Of a DNA stretch of 64,000 nt, positions 15,861-29,945 are shown piece after piece. Positions within the stretch are counted from its first letter, which is position 1. Every line of letters begins with the position of its first letter. The DNA is from Beaufortia kweichowensis (taxonomy: Eukaryota > Chordata > Actinopteri > Cypriniformes > Gastromyzontidae), in NCBI GenBank assembly GCA_019155185.1, contig CM032797.1:3067610-3131609 (forward strand). The letters run 5' to 3'. The notes beneath the pieces were generated by a model. It ran no database searches, was not told the DNA's origin, and was given only the letters and a program-made list of their open reading frames with translations. A program made the translations under genes and the position numbers.

Positions 15861-18800
15861 AGTCTTGCAAAATGTACTGTTTTGAATAGAAACGTAAATT
15901 GCACACATGCAGGTTTTCACCTGTCTGCATGGTATGCACACACAGCACTTCCTCCGTGTGCTTACTGTACATTAAAAAAATTCAAAAGAACAAAGTGTAC
16001 CGGAAAGTGGTAAATTTGTCAGAGATGGTGTGATTTTGACACGATTTGTGAAAGGTACGAGGGTGACCCGGCAGACTCTAGGGGAAAAGAAGCAGAGAAC
16101 ATGTACAGCATTCTTACAGCATCCATCCTGCAGTCTCCAATCCCCTGAGTGTCCATTGGAGGGCATCAGTTAGATACACCTATTCACAACACATAAGCTG
16201 GCTTAACCTAGTTACTCAGCATTGCATAAGGAAGAAAATGACTGTTTTGCCTTGAAAGAGACAAAACCTTGACAGTGATGAAACAGAACATTTATGAATA
16301 TTGAAGTGCCATCATCCCACGATTTGACTTTCATTTCCTCATTTTTATGTTTTTTTTCCCTCTCTCTGTGCTTGAAATCCAATAACAAACCTTCACTCGC
16401 ATCCATTTTTAGCTTCTAAACACTTGCAATCCCAAATCCACTTTACCACTTTATTTCCTGCATCACTCCAGGTCTCCCAAAGCCCTACAGTAATTCTGTA
16501 AACATTAAAGTGATGGAAGGCCTGAAGTATGTAAGCGTGTATGCCTGGCATAACGAATGATCGGTTTAGTTGGTCCCAGTACGGCTTTGCCATTAGACCA
16601 GTGTTGCTCAAAATTAGCCAGTCGATGAACTGGAGGCCCAAAGACACGTGTGTAAAAAGAGGATAACGTCAGAGCCACATATCAGCTCTTATCTCTCTGA
16701 CCCTGTTTATTTTTGCAAATGTTGTACTTGGCAGTTTCCATCCTTCGCAGGCCATCCATCATTTACACAGTTTGTAACTGCGTTTCGGCATCCAGCCTGC
16801 CTGTCAGAGAGAGCAGCTTCATAACCACCTTATCTCAGCGATAATTCACAAAGCTTTTGTCCGAAGCATGAGGATAGATAATCCTCTCGATGCCACTCCA
16901 GTAACCCTCATTATACGCCTCTGCCGCCCAATCCCACGGCCAGCTGATCTCGTATGCAGTGAATGTGATGGCAGGGGCAGTCAGCTGCCCTGCTACATAA
17001 CGCCCATGTGCCTCGCCAAGACAAAGTGGCATTTAACCAAGAGAACATGAACGGAGAGAAACGAGCAAATGCTGTACGATAGCTTATGTTTAATGGTCGA
17101 TGGAATCTAACCAACCGGCATTTACCTTCTTTGATAGTATTGTGTAATCTTTTTTTATGGGAATGCTCTCAACATAAAGTGGCATCATTATGAGGTTAAT
17201 AATGACTTTTGCAAAACGCTCTCAGAACAGCCATTCAACAAAATTTCGGTATTATGAATTCTGATCACGACATATGGCAACGAATGCGAAAAAGTAATGC
17301 GCCGCGCTGCAGATAATGTGTTCCCAACACGTAAATGAGACACAAAGTACCTGCTGAATTTTCAATGGGATGCAATTAGTCAGCAAATGTGTGCGCCATT
17401 GCTCTCTGACATTTGCATTTTTACCGGAGACTGTGGCCTTTTCCTCTGGCTGTCACGCCTGTAATGCGTCTGCTCAGACATGCCGTCAAAACCCCTTCCC
17501 CTTGGGAAATTCAGGGACACCACTGTGCAGGCAGATGTCATTTTACTTTGTTGAGATGCTGGACAGCTTGGATATGGTTCAAGTGTTCGGTTGTCGTCTT
17601 GCTCTTCTTTCTCCGAAAATTTTGAACTAAAAAAGTTTGTACTAGCTTTACATATACTTTATCCCTCCATGACATGAGGCATAACAACCTAATAGTGAAA
17701 GACCTTTCTATATTGACCAATATGTGTGGGGTGTTATGTGTAGGGATATTTGCAATGTGTGGTATGTGCTTTAACCTTTTACTATATTGAAGTTGTTTGA
17801 AAGAGAAAATATAATGAGTAAGAATGTCTCAAAGGGTGGGGATTGAGAAAACTGAAGAAATGAAAAAGAATATTAGAGCATTGAGGGACTCTTAAGTCCA
17901 TTGAGAATTTGAAATTAAATTCCACGTGTGTAATCGAAAAAGCCACAAAAATCTTGTTTGATATGTAATTAATTTTTAATCTCCCACAGGACACCTATTG
18001 TTTTTTTTCCAAAATATACTATACTGTGCTAACTGTACACTGCTGTACTATATTTCATGGGGTTTTCTTATCCCTGCCTCGCTCTTTTGTTTCCATCGAG
18101 CCCTGCATGGTTAGATCAGCTCACAAATCGTGACTGAATGATAGACTGCGGTTGCGAGAGTAGGAAATGATAAGAGAATATTACCTCACACCATGTTGTG
18201 AACTTCTTTAAGCTGCCGCAAGCAAAGGCTTGTGTTTTGTATGCTGCACAGGTTCGATATCTCTGTTTGAAGCAGCTCTGACACCACGCTGAGAGCTTTG
18301 TCTTGGGAAAAGAGTGGAGGATGCTGTCAAGCCAGATCTTTTTGTTGCACCTTCCTACTTTCTTTATCTGGAATTAAACTGTGCCAGTGAGAGAAAAGTT
18401 GTGTTTCAGGGTGACTTTTATGCCAATAGTGCATCTTTTGGTTATTCCCTGTCCATGGTGCTGAAGGCATTTTCTGCAATGCCGTGTGCTGCGCTGTGCA
18501 GCTTTTGCAGTGTGCTGTTTCCTGCACCGAGAGCTGTTTTTATGCATTTTTAGGATGTATCTAGAATCAGTACTGTCTCTTAAGTCCACATCTGCTGTAG
18601 TTCTTGGACATTTATGGGAAATCTGTCAGCATAATTGTGTGTTGGTCTTGACTGGGAGGGCATTGATCTGACCCACTGTATCTAACTGAGCAACAGTCAC
18701 TGTCTGGGTAATTACATGTTTTCATTAAGAAAACCTGATCGGTGCGCAGAGGGCAAGGAAAACAAAGCAAATTATATGTCTGTATTTGTTTATATATTTA

Positions 18801-20790
18801 TCTTTAGATTGAAACATTTGAAAGTAACGCTTTTCAGCTGTGCCGGAGGCATTTATGGGAAATCACTATATAAAGAACTTTAAACAGCTTTGAAATGCCT
18901 TTAAACTGGGCTTCGCTTTTATTAGGCTTATCCATTATTCTCAGCTGAACGTTTTAGCCAGCAGCACGTTTCCTGGGAATATCTCTTACCTGGCAAATAA
19001 AACTATTAATGTCTTGCTTCATCTTGCACAATTTCAAGAGAAAGAGACATACACAAGGAGAGAGATGATTTCATTATAGCAACCTTAAAAGTGCTGGTGT
19101 CTGTGCCTGTGTCACAATGAGTCGCTTCGGGCAGGTGGAAACTAAATATGGAAAAGGAATGTAGGAACAGAAGGAAAAAAGAGAAAGTTCAAAGGCGTCA
19201 CAGACAAAAGACGCTCGTTCTTTAGAGCTCATCTCTCCACACCTTTCATAGCGTATTCAGTCACTCATGTTGTTCAATCAATTTTAATAATGCAGTAATG
19301 ATGGAGTTTAATCTGATAATATAACACTAGTTTCCACATTAAGCTAATTACAAGAGGTTCTGCTGAGATGGATAAGACCAAAACTGGAGGGTGAAATGTA
19401 CACAGCCGAACATTATCTTAATTATTGTTTTCCAGAATGACAGAAATAGTTTTGCAATCAAATGTTTGCAACCTGGAGCTATGCAGTGTTTCTGCGTGAT
19501 ACGGCATAATAACAAATGCAACAATCAGGACGGTTTTTACATTTGATTTTGGATGACACCATGTGATTACAAGAAGAGGATAATTAGAGTTTTGCGCTCT
19601 AGCGCCACAAAAAATGATACCCACGAATATGTCATTTCATTTTCATCCCGAGCATATGTGGGAGACACTTCCACACGCTGTATTTTTTTCGTTTCCTTCC
19701 ATTTTCCTTCGTGTAAATGAGAGCGCTGACCTCATTAGATAAAAAGTAGAAGAGCGGACGGATCGCGTTCATTTCAGGAAGAGTGATTAATTACAGACGT
19801 TACAGAGACAATGAAATATAGATCATACTGACTGGGACTCCAGCCGGGTTTACTCAGTGTCAGGCTTTTCCAATTTTGATCAGAGGGAGAGAAATTCATC
19901 GCTGAGCTATTTGGCACAGGTTTCCCGATCATTAACATTCTCTTCAAAGAGTTGCAGGGAAAAAATCATGCGGCTTACCGAAAATTCCACCCAAAAAGAG
20001 GGAGACGCACGCTGTGACTTACTGTGACATGCTGAGTTAGATTTATCTCAAGAGATATTTTGTTTTTGCAGAGTGTTGCAACTCATCTCGAGCTCGTGGC
20101 TGGCGTAAATGGTGTTCTGAAATGAAATCTCGAAACCAAATCTAAATGAACATTTGCTTTGGCCGACAAATGCACGAGGGAAACGAAATGGAAACGAGTG
20201 AAAGCCCAGAGAAGATGTATTTTGGATGGCTGAGATAAAGGACAGATCATTAGTCAAGGATCTTAATATAACCACATGCACAGGAGAGCACAGCACTGTC
20301 ACATTTCAGAGATTTAAGATCTATTTCCACTTTCTGTGTACATATTTCACAACTCTTCCTCTCATTTCACACTGTAGAGATCTCTCAGCTGTAGAGGTGT
20401 GACCTCCAGCTTGCACTAATGAAATATTAAGGTGCGTGCGTGTGTGCGCATATTTGCTTTATACTGAAAACATGCCTTTGGGGTGTGCTGCTTTTTCAAT
20501 ATTTTAGTTCTCTTTGCTTTAAAATTTTTCTCGTTTTGTGCTGTTTTTATTTGTTTTCAAGTCAAATGCAACAATTAACTCACAGTTAAATGCAATAGAC
20601 ACAACTCTGGCTAATAATTAGAAGTAGATGGAATTAGTGTTCTGATTGTAAATAACATGCAAGTACACATTTTAAATCTAGCTGCTTACAGGTTTCACCT
20701 TAATGTACAGTCAAATATTTGCATGATTACATTGTAGTGTTTTTAATGTATGTCTATATACTTGCACATGAGGTCACAAACAAAATTAAA
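15861..20790. other. Gene-free DNA downstream of slitrk3, little repeat content
   Basis: No gene or RNA is recognisable. Short open frames lack splice context and family motifs. Most of the stretch is complex, non-repetitive sequence of mixed base composition, which would fit the regulatory gene deserts that flank SLITRK genes. That is an impression, not a measurement. Confidence 0.5.
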
Positions 20791-20799
20791 AAATGAGGT

Positions 20800-20903
20800 A
20801 TGTAGGTGTGGGCAATTCCAGTGTTCAATCAAAACTTGAAATATAAATTCCCACAAAATGTATTTATTACCATTATATTAAATAATCGGTTTATATATTA
20901 TTT

Positions 20904-20937
<34 letters not shown>

Positions 20938-21076
20938 CTGTTTATATTTTCCAGAAATATAATTTTCCAGAGTCCAGACATAAAAATATCTGTCTATGCA
21001 AGAGTTATCTGTCTGAAAAATGTAAACATACATGTGTTATGAAAAAAAAAGAACACTTTCATTTTCATGGTAAGGT
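20800..21076. repeat. Copy of an unclassified dispersed repeat
   Basis: Shares ordered words with 57283-57600: ATATAAATTC, a TATTAAATAATC/GTTTATAT block, AGAGTCCAGACAT, TGTCTATGCA and TGTGTTATG. Other copies lie at 1-130 and 40770-41060 in the opposite orientation. A (TA)n run (about 20905-20937) has expanded inside it. No coding capacity. Confidence 0.55.
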
Positions 21077-21330
21077 TGATTTTGCATGGAATTGCCCGAG
21101 TATATTTTTGAATATACAGTCATGTGAAAAAATTAGGACACCCCATTAAATATTCAGTTCTGTATTAATAAATGTCAACAAGTCATTTTCTGATCTTGTT
21201 TTAATTTATACCTGTAGATGAAAGTGATTTAATTGCATGTAAACAACAAAAAATCACTTTGTTTTCACTTCAGAAATAAAGATGAAGGTATATTTTAACT
21301 GAGGAAAAAGTTAGGACACCCTATGACCTA

Positions 21331-22036
21331 TCCCAGATACCAAAATTTCATCCAACTAACAACTAATAAAATCCAGAACTGCTGATGGTGATTAGTTTGA
21401 AATGATGAAGTAATTTTTTATGAGTATTATATTTTATGTGTGAATGGTGTGTGAGGTTAAAGCAGTATTACGGCTGTCATACTATCAACTAGAATTAACA
21501 AACAAACGTAAAGCGACTGAATCAAACAGACATCTAGAATGAGTGTATGAAACTCAACAAGGGTGACAATCAACAAATAAAAGCTTCATGCTGCAATGCA
21601 TGCTGGGTATCAACATAGTACTAAACTCTTCAGGACTCCCAGCATGCATTGCAGTTGATCTTTTGAAATTTGATAATCGTCACCATTGTTGAGGTTTGTA
21701 TGATGAGTATTGATGTCTAAGTGTGTCAGTACATTTTTCTGTTTATTTTGATATTGATATTGATTCAGTTAATTAACATACCAACAATTTTTAACATTGT
21801 TTCAGTGATTACTTGTTATCAGGGCCATCATTTCATGAGGTATTTAGACCGGATCTGTACCAGAATAAAAGCCAACTGTGGTCCAGATTAGTGTCAGTTT
21901 TGGTTTATTTGGTTAGTTTAGATATGTGGCATTGTTATGACTTCTTAGTGGCCCAGATCTGGCAGACAGTAGCGGACCACCCAAGTGCCATCATTTCATG
22001 CCATATGTGAGCCGGATGACATTTTGCTATCTGGGA
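21331..22036. mobile_element. 706-bp foldback DNA transposon nested in a Tc1 relic
   Basis: The terminal inverted repeats start TCCCAGATA and match their partner at 21 of 23 positions. They are flanked by TA at 21329-21330 and 22037-22038. Inside is a second, long imperfect foldback (arms about 21545-21609 and 21636-21705) that includes GCAATGCATGCTGGG and its complement. No open frame of note. Family not named here. Confidence 0.8.
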
Positions 22037-22173
22037 TAATGACTAGTTTTCCCCCTTTTGGCTGAAATAGTTTCTTGTAGTCTTCTATCAGTTTCTGACA
22101 TTGACAGGAAGAAATCTTCAAGGCAGAATGATTTTAGCTGTGTGATGTTTAAGGGGTTTCTTGCATGCACAGT

Positions 22174-22563
22174 TCATTGCAAATCACCCCACAGGATCTC
22201 AATAGGATTTAGATCTGAGCTTTGACTTGGCCATTCCACAACTCTCCATTTTTTACCTTTCAGCCAGTCCTTGGTGGATTTACTGGTATGTTTTGGGTCA
22301 TTGTGATGTTGCAAAGTCCAGTATTGCTTTAGCTTCAATTTTTTGACAGATGGTCTCACATGTTCCTCAAGCAGCTTCTGATACAATGTAGAATTCATAG
22401 TGAACCATCCCCAAACCATAACACTTCCACCTCCATGTTTCACAGTTGGTATGAGGTTATTTTGCTGAAATGCTGTATTTGGTTTACGCCAAACATGCCC
22501 TCTGTTATGGTGTCCAAATAATAAAATTTTTGACTCATCTGTACACATATCACATAAAAGCAC
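22174..22563 (-). pseudogene. Tc1-type DD34E transposase fragment
   Basis: This 129-codon open stretch is the C-terminal half of a Tc1 transposase, which cuts and pastes its own element. Visible motifs are GGGSVMVWGWF, NDPKHTSKSTKDWL and SSDLNPIEILWGDL. The second catalytic Asp, normally in QQDNDPKH, is replaced by His (LQHHNDPKH); the catalytic Glu in DLNPIE remains. The N-terminal DNA-binding half is absent. It cannot be active. Confidence 0.9.
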
Positions 22564-22577
22564 ATTATTTCAGAAAA

Positions 22578-25500
22578 CATGTGGAATGACATGAGGGTAA
22601 ACTACTATAAAAGAATTCAGGTTTTGGTGAATTATTCCTTTTAACAGCTTTACAAATGTATAAAATAAGCTATTTGGTGATAATCATCTGCTGTAAAACT
22701 CGGAAAACTAAAACAAACCCAAGTGAGTTATTGATTTAAGGACTTTGTAGTAGAAACTAGACAGCCATTGTGCTAATTGCTTTCTGTCAGAATGATAATA
22801 AAAGAAATGAATGGCACGCTTTACAACACGCTTCCATGTAGTATAACACATGACATTTCGACTGCTTGGGTCTTCATTAAGCTTTCTGTCTGAATGCCAC
22901 AAATGCCTCTAATCATTCTGCATAAATGCTAATACAATAAATCATATACTGTACTTCTAATACTGTTTCTGAGTATTAACAGGATTAACAGTGAGTTTGG
23001 GCTATGCTTAAGCCTGATCTCCCTTTTGTAAATGATTATAAAGAAAATTAACCCTGAAATGTTAAGGATTAGGGTCATTGTTAAGTGAATTATAGTGATG
23101 TATTCCATTAGTTTAAAATTGCAGTATTATGCTGGTGTTACGGATTAAAACATTAGCTATGTATATATCCAGTATAATATCAGTAATTTTACAAGTCTAT
23201 TTTATATTCTAAGCAGCGTTCAGCGCTAGAGTACAGTGAGTGAGCAGCAATGCTAAAGCGCTGCATTAGTACGTATGAATTCTTCAGTTGATGCCTGCAG
23301 AATGCAGATGATGTCTTGATGGTGTCGAAAGGGGGAAGTGAGTTTGCATTATGACTTAGACTTTGTAATGAGGGTGAGAAGATTCGCTATCCACTCATTA
23401 GCACCGCAGCGAAAGGAAAAACGTGCACAAGCTCACACCCTCGTCGTAATGCTCGAACAGAACCTTAATGATTTCCTCAGTTGCAATAAATGGCTGTATC
23501 TGTACTGGCTGTATTACGAGGCCCTCCCTCATTTTCTCGTAGCGGTGCAGGTGATTGTCCAGATTATGAATAGTCTCAATTCCAGAACGGTTAGTTTCCG
23601 AAACACAGACGACATCAAGGAATCTTCTCTTTTAGGCTTCCTGCCAGTCGTCTCTTAACTCTGACTGCTGGAATAACACCCTAGCGGTATCAATTATTCC
23701 AGTCTATTTCCCAGTCTGACACTCGCCATTATCCTCTCAGATATCATCGCTGTCATTGAAATGGAGCCAAGGCGGAAGCGTTTGTCTACCTGGGAATTTG
23801 CGCCTGTTCAACCCTGACACCGAATGGATGCACAGATGTCACATTAAAATGATGGCTCGTCTTGTGTTCTGAGGGCTTCTTCAGTGTAATAACACACTGG
23901 GTTTCCACTTTGTCTAGACTTTCTTGAAGACACGGATAAGAAAGGCTAAATCAAGAGTGATATTCGCTCTTTTTTGAAACGTTTGTGAATGCGATGTGAA
24001 GCAGCTTTTTACCTGTCCATAAGAAAAAAATCACATCAGACACCAGATGTCTTTAATATCTCTATTATTATAAGACGTCAATGAGATTAAATGAAAACAA
24101 ATGGAAACTTTTGCTTAGGTCTCCTCTGCATCTCAGATGTTTCTCCTAAGAAACATCTCACAAATGTCTCTGTCATTAGAGTTTCAGAAGAGATCTCGAC
24201 AATGACACAAACTGAACTCAGATTTGTCAAATCAATAGTATTGAAGATTTCAATATGAACTCAAACCCAAATCCACCAATTTTTCCATTTGTTTTGCTTT
24301 TATTTCTTCTAAGCAATTTTAGAAACATCTGAGACTAAGTTAATACTTAATCATATCTCCAGAGCTTTGAGAGCAACATCTGAGCAATAACATTTACCTT
24401 TGGGTGGCAACACATTAATTAATTCGCTTGCCGCCGTTCGAGACAAACCGCTCTGTGACTTAGCAGAATCTGTTTGATTTCATCTTGGAGGATTGTATGA
24501 ATTTATAGAAAATAGTTGAACGTTTTTTTCCGAGGTTTCTCGCATGATTCAAATTTCATTCACAATTATAAAAGTAGCCACAAAACAAACAGTTAATGTA
24601 ATGTTTACTGCCAATATCGCGTTGTGAAACACCTGCGATTCAGCGAGCGCTCGCATTTTAGCGGGACTGACCTTGACTTGACGGCATGAAAGGAAGATGA
24701 CAGTGGCAGCTGCGTGATATGCGGTGGTGATGTCTTCTGCAGTCTTATTTAGGCCTGGTCCCTGAAGTCATTTGCAAGGATAATTAGAGATGTACATGAA
24801 TTGTATCTGTACAGCTTCTCTACCCGTCCTTAATAAAATATGAAGTTTTTAATGACAGTGTGGTGTTATGCGCCATTCATTATTCATCACTTTACGTAAC
24901 CTTTATGTAAGCCCTAAATTAAGCAAAACTTCAATAAGTTGAGGGACGAAATTGAGAGGGTTCTGATTCGGAGCGGGACAGTCCGACTCAAATCCAGTTT
25001 AGAGGATGAGCAAATATGAAAGACGGGCCATATCGCAGATGAAAAAGAAGAGATAAATCATTCAGGGGAGTTTGTTCATGTGTTGGGTACATAAATCTGC
25101 TCACAGATTTAGAGAGATTATAGTTGTAGTTCAGGATTCTAAACATTGTACCTGGATACAGATTTCATGGCATCACAGAGATAGGGCGCATTTGCATCTT
25201 CCTGAAAACAACACAGGGAGCTTGTTGTTTTAAGGGAATTAACCTTTTGATGTTAATGAGGCACATTCATATCTGAACTCTCCATTGCACGCTATCAGCT
25301 AGCATCAGTTGCCACAAAGCAAACGGCTGTCGGTGTCTCTCTCTCCCCGCGAGGCCGCTAGCCAGGTTTTGTGTCCCATGAGGCCGAGAGGGAAGAGTTC
25401 ACTGAATTATGGATGTTTTACAGTGCCAGGAATTCTGTGGAAATATTCTGCAAATAAGCTTTAAATCACTGCAGTGTCGACGCAGATTACCTCGCAACCA

Positions 25501-28500
25501 TTGAAATGCTGAACATGCAGCCAAAGACTCGGAAAGTATACGAGGGTAATTGTAGCAGCGATAGAAGTAAAAACAAAAAGGTGAATGCTAATTTATCTGT
25601 TCGTTGAGGATCTAAGGCAGTTATAGCTCACACCCATTAAAACATTAGCAGGGTTATTAGCGCTAAGACGGAGCCGAAAAATGAATTAGATACATTCGGT
25701 CGGTCCTTAAGCACGCCGTGTAATTATTCGTTTTCCTGTATTCAAACTCCATTCGCTAGAGAAACGGCTGTGTCCGAGCTTAGATGTGCTCTCGCCACAG
25801 ACTTCTGTCGCCCATTGTTATACAGACAGCTACAATATGTTCCTGCCACAGGCCAACCGTTATATTGGTTTACTCCTGCTCTGATGGTCCAGTTTAATCC
25901 TCAGAGAAAGACTTTTTGCCAAGAAAACTTGCTAAAAACATCAAAATATAATATGTTGGCCATCATGAAAGTCAGAAACACAAACAACAACCTTTCGAAT
26001 ACAGATCAGAGAGCTGCATTGTACGTTTCTTGTCTCATATCACTGGTATTTGTAGTATCACATCAATATGTGCAATACAGCGTTCTGACATACAGCAACA
26101 AAGCACGAGAATAAAGGACAAGGATTTTTTTTCACTACTGCAATGCAGAGAAAGATCCATCAAGACTTGAAACGTCTATTTGCTATATTGTTTATACCTG
26201 TTTCATCATCATGACCACCACCATAGAGATTGTATCATTTCTTCTGCTGAAACATTCGAACACGTTCCTCTGGTATTTCATTTTAGTTAAACTGCAGGAC
26301 TATTTTTAGCATTTGCATTTTTCGATTTCATTTTTAACACCCAAACAGATTAGCAAGAGTGAATATCTCACAGCGTTTGGCTTAATAAATGCAACGCTGC
26401 TTCTGCGTTTCAGCACAGCCGGCTGCTGGAGTTTGTCATTAAGGATGGTGAAGTTCAGAGAATACCACGAGTTGCTTCACACAATAGCTTTCGTCTAGAT
26501 TAATTGAAAATGACTTCGCCTGAGTACAGCCGTTGCAGACACAATGTCTGTGCGGTACTGTAATTATTATCCGTTGATTTGGACCGTGCCGTACAATTTA
26601 CTCTTTCTCTTTTTTTTCTCCATCTATTATTGTTGTTTGGTAAAGTAGAAATACAATTTCACAGCTCAGAGACTGGGCCACGACTAGAATTATGATTAAT
26701 AATATTTCGCAGAGAGCGACTTATAATTACTCTTGCTAATTGTACAAAACATTACAGATAAAGACATTAAGATGTGCAAGCGAAAGGTTTGTACAGTACT
26801 TGTATAATAAACTAAAGGATGTTTTGGCATGTGCTTTGTAATGACCTCTCACAGGCATATCGTTTCAAGAGAAATCCTGTTAAATTATTCAAAAACATTC
26901 ACACACTCTTTTATTTCACATCTCAAGATGCCTTCTTTACATTCCCCGTTCTCCGTTCGGATAACAGAGCCAATTCATTTGACTTGATGAAGTCCCCAGT
27001 TCAGTTATGACATTTTGGTTATTAATTACTGCATCTTCCATGTGGTAATTGACTCTGATCCAATGCTGTTACATTCCCACCAGAACCCCGTTTAATCCTG
27101 TGTCACTTTACTTCAAACACTTGTACAAATATTATCTTTCTAACTTCCGTCCTGTAGCTCATCCCTGGCTATTCTTTCTTTGCCGAGGGAGAATAATCGG
27201 ATTCTTTACAGAAGCGAGCAGCGTTTATTTATCACATGACCAGTGTTGCTTGGCAACCCAAAGCCTTCAGTTTATCCACCAGCACCAGTAATAAATCCAT
27301 TATACAGAAAAACAAAGTAGCTTGTGAAGATATGCAAGTCGGTCCATTTCTTTCTCACTGCAGTGGAGCTTATTCAACTCCGTGTCTGATGTAAAATTAT
27401 TTCCACAATTATGTAAACCATCTTTTTATAGAAATATTCAGTATGTATCAGTTTTGATAAAAGCATGGGGAGAATCACAAGGATGATCTTACAAGTGCAT
27501 ATTCTTTTAAAAATATGTATCATCCAACAATAGTAACCATCAAAAGTTAGGTTTCAAGTTTTGGGTGCATATTTTCACCTGGCGCTCACATACAGAAATC
27601 GTTCACCTGAAGAGGTAACCATAGCAACAGTGGACCGCTGGAGCACTTCATCCATTTCGGATCATTATCGGATGGAACATTGACATGTATACTGCATTAT
27701 ATGATAAATATCATTATGTTTCTTTTATTATACATTGACGTTAAAAAAAACATATCAGAAATATGTTTAAAAATGCTGATGCCTGACTATTCTAGGGTCA
27801 CCAAAAGCTTATTTCAATTGTGCAATTTACACCCCAACAAATTTCCCGCGATCCATGTGAAAGTCATTGTATAAGTCCGTTCTTGCTGTAGATTAAAGCA
27901 GAACGGCTCTGTTATCAGAGATCTGCCTCTTGAGCAGCGAATGAACGTTGTCAATGTGATCCATCTTATCAAATCAACAGAATGAGTTTTCTGTACAGGA
28001 GCCACGTAGACACCTGTGAACCTGAGACTGTTCCAATATCAGATAAGAGAGAAACAATAGCTAGATACAATCTCTCTAAAGTGTCCACTTGATTTTTTAG
28101 ATTGTCTCTGTGCTGTCTGCTGGCAGACTGCCTTGAAATCCTGTCGCCAAAAAAAAAAGCCAAAAAACAGGTGAACGGAGGTCATCTTGGCACCAATCTG
28201 TGAAAAATACCCCTGGATACGGGGTGGATATTGCTTTATGCCACTTCGACCGCAGAGACCGAGAAAGAGAGCCGGCTTTTAATGTTTTTGACTCCCAGCA
28301 CTTTCTTTTTTACTCGGCTGCACACATTGGGAAACGCGATCGAATGTGACCTTTTTCCTACACAGAAGTGGGAGTATGTTTTTGAAGAGTTCATCTCGGG
28401 GCCTTTGACTTGATTACTCAAGCTGTGTTGTTTGTGCTCGCAGGCACCATAAAAGACAGTGAACCCTGGAAAACAGGGAATGTGAGAGACGCCATTCATG

Positions 28501-29599
28501 TTGTGGGAACACGGGTCAATAACAGATCAGAAACGACTACTCGCTGCAGCAGAAAATAATTAAAAGGGGGGTTGGACAGGAAATAAATGTGACATTGCGT
28601 GAAGGAAATCTAGTCGTTTAATCAAGGGTTGTCTTATTTGCAAAAATCCTTCCACGAAAGTCTGCAAGCAAAGCAAGAGAATCTCGTCTTTGTCTACGGT
28701 CGCAGGAACGAGCGCATCAAGTGCACCGCTTGTAGGAGGTCACCAGAAGCCCTTAGCTGTGGCGCAGAATTCACAAAGACCTTAATTGAAAATAATACCT
28801 CCTACCTGTATTTCATTTATTGCTTTTCTCTCCTGTAATGATGTGGTGGGTTGACGTCGTCTACATGACTGTCTGCCTGCAGTGATTAAAATAATGATCA
28901 ATCACGGCGCGCTGGATGGGCCCTCATCACGCTCGCCTTCCCTCTGGGGCTCGAGCGCATCGACGAGCGCGGCTGATCCATCGACTAATGATTCAAAGCC
29001 GAGTTTGAGTAAAGACTCATTACAATAACACATGATGTGTACTTGATGACATGGAATTGCTCCAGGAGCAGTTATTGAAGAAGCCCTCAATGAAATTAAC
29101 GCTGAGACGCCATGTTCGTGTCGCATAATGGTGCAACCTTGAGATGTGAAGAAAACAAACGCAATGTGAAAAGCTGTGTGTGTTTCCGCTTCCCACGCTC
29201 ATTTTTTACCACACACGGTCATGACTTTTCTGGCTTGATTGTATTTGCCATAGAAACAAGATGTCTTTTAAATTTTCAATAAATAATATTGGTGAAGTAA
29301 ATTGTTAAAACTTAGTGTTCGTAGAATTCAATCAACAGTTTGTATGACTTTTTAGTTCATTTACATCATTGAACTTAACTTTAGTTCATTGAACTTAAAA
29401 TGTCAAGTTGCCACTGTAACAATTACCTGTTGAAATGAAGCAACTCTCAGAATCTGTACAGTTACATGCAAATTGTTTATTTTCATGACTTTTAATGTTT
29501 TTTAATAATACAGTATTTTATTTTGTTAATAAAAATTTTTGTTATATAAAAAAAGAGTGCTTACAGGTGTAATAATAAGAGATCATTTTAGTTAGATGG
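22578..29599. other. Gene-free DNA, mostly non-repetitive
   Basis: 22578-22645 resembles the tail of the palindromic carp-fish MITE (GGAATGACATGAGGGTAAAC). From about 23200 on, the sequence is complex and largely repeat-free, with scattered homeodomain-core words (TTAATTAATT near 24415). No gene is supported; short open frames have no family signature. Confidence 0.5.
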
Positions 29600-29607
29600 A
29601 TAAACTC

Positions 29608-29937
29608 TAGGGGTGGGAGAAAAAATCGATCGATGCATCGGGATTCTTTCTCTAACGATTCTGAATCGATTCTCAAAGATTCAGAATCGATTCTATGTCA
29701 GAACTTGTTCATCCTGAATATAACTTTGTTAAAATAAAAGCAATAAAATTAAACTTCAAGATGGGAATACTGTTCAAAGAGATTCTAACTATAAACAAAA
29801 AGCATAAAAACTCTTCATTTATTTAAAATGCAAATTTATCATATTTGCAAAAATTATATGAAGAATCGTTTTGGAATCGGATCGTGAGTCCCAGAATCGG
29901 AATCGGATCGCGTAGTACCTAAAGATTCCCACCCCTA
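29608..29937. mobile_element. 330-bp hAT-type MITE with perfect 8-bp target duplication
   Basis: Ends TAGGGGTGGGA and TCCCACCCCTA are inverted repeats. The flanks are identical 8-mers ATAAACTC at 29600-29607 and 29938-29945. The subterminal regions are built from repeats of GATTC/GAATC and ATCGAT words, probable transposase binding sites. No coding capacity. Confidence 0.9.
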
Positions 29938-29945
29938 ATAAACTC

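Larger units (their letters stand above)
21117..22577 (-). mobile_element. Tc1-like transposon relic, 5' truncated, with an element inserted in it
   Basis: The inverted-repeat end CAGTCATGTGAAAAAATTAGG starts at 21117 after a TA. The transposase C-terminal half is on the minus strand at 22174-22563, and the other end is lost near 22577. A 706-bp foldback element (21331-22036) interrupts the subterminal region; removing it with one copy of its TA duplication restores a continuous Tc1-type sequence. Confidence 0.8.
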
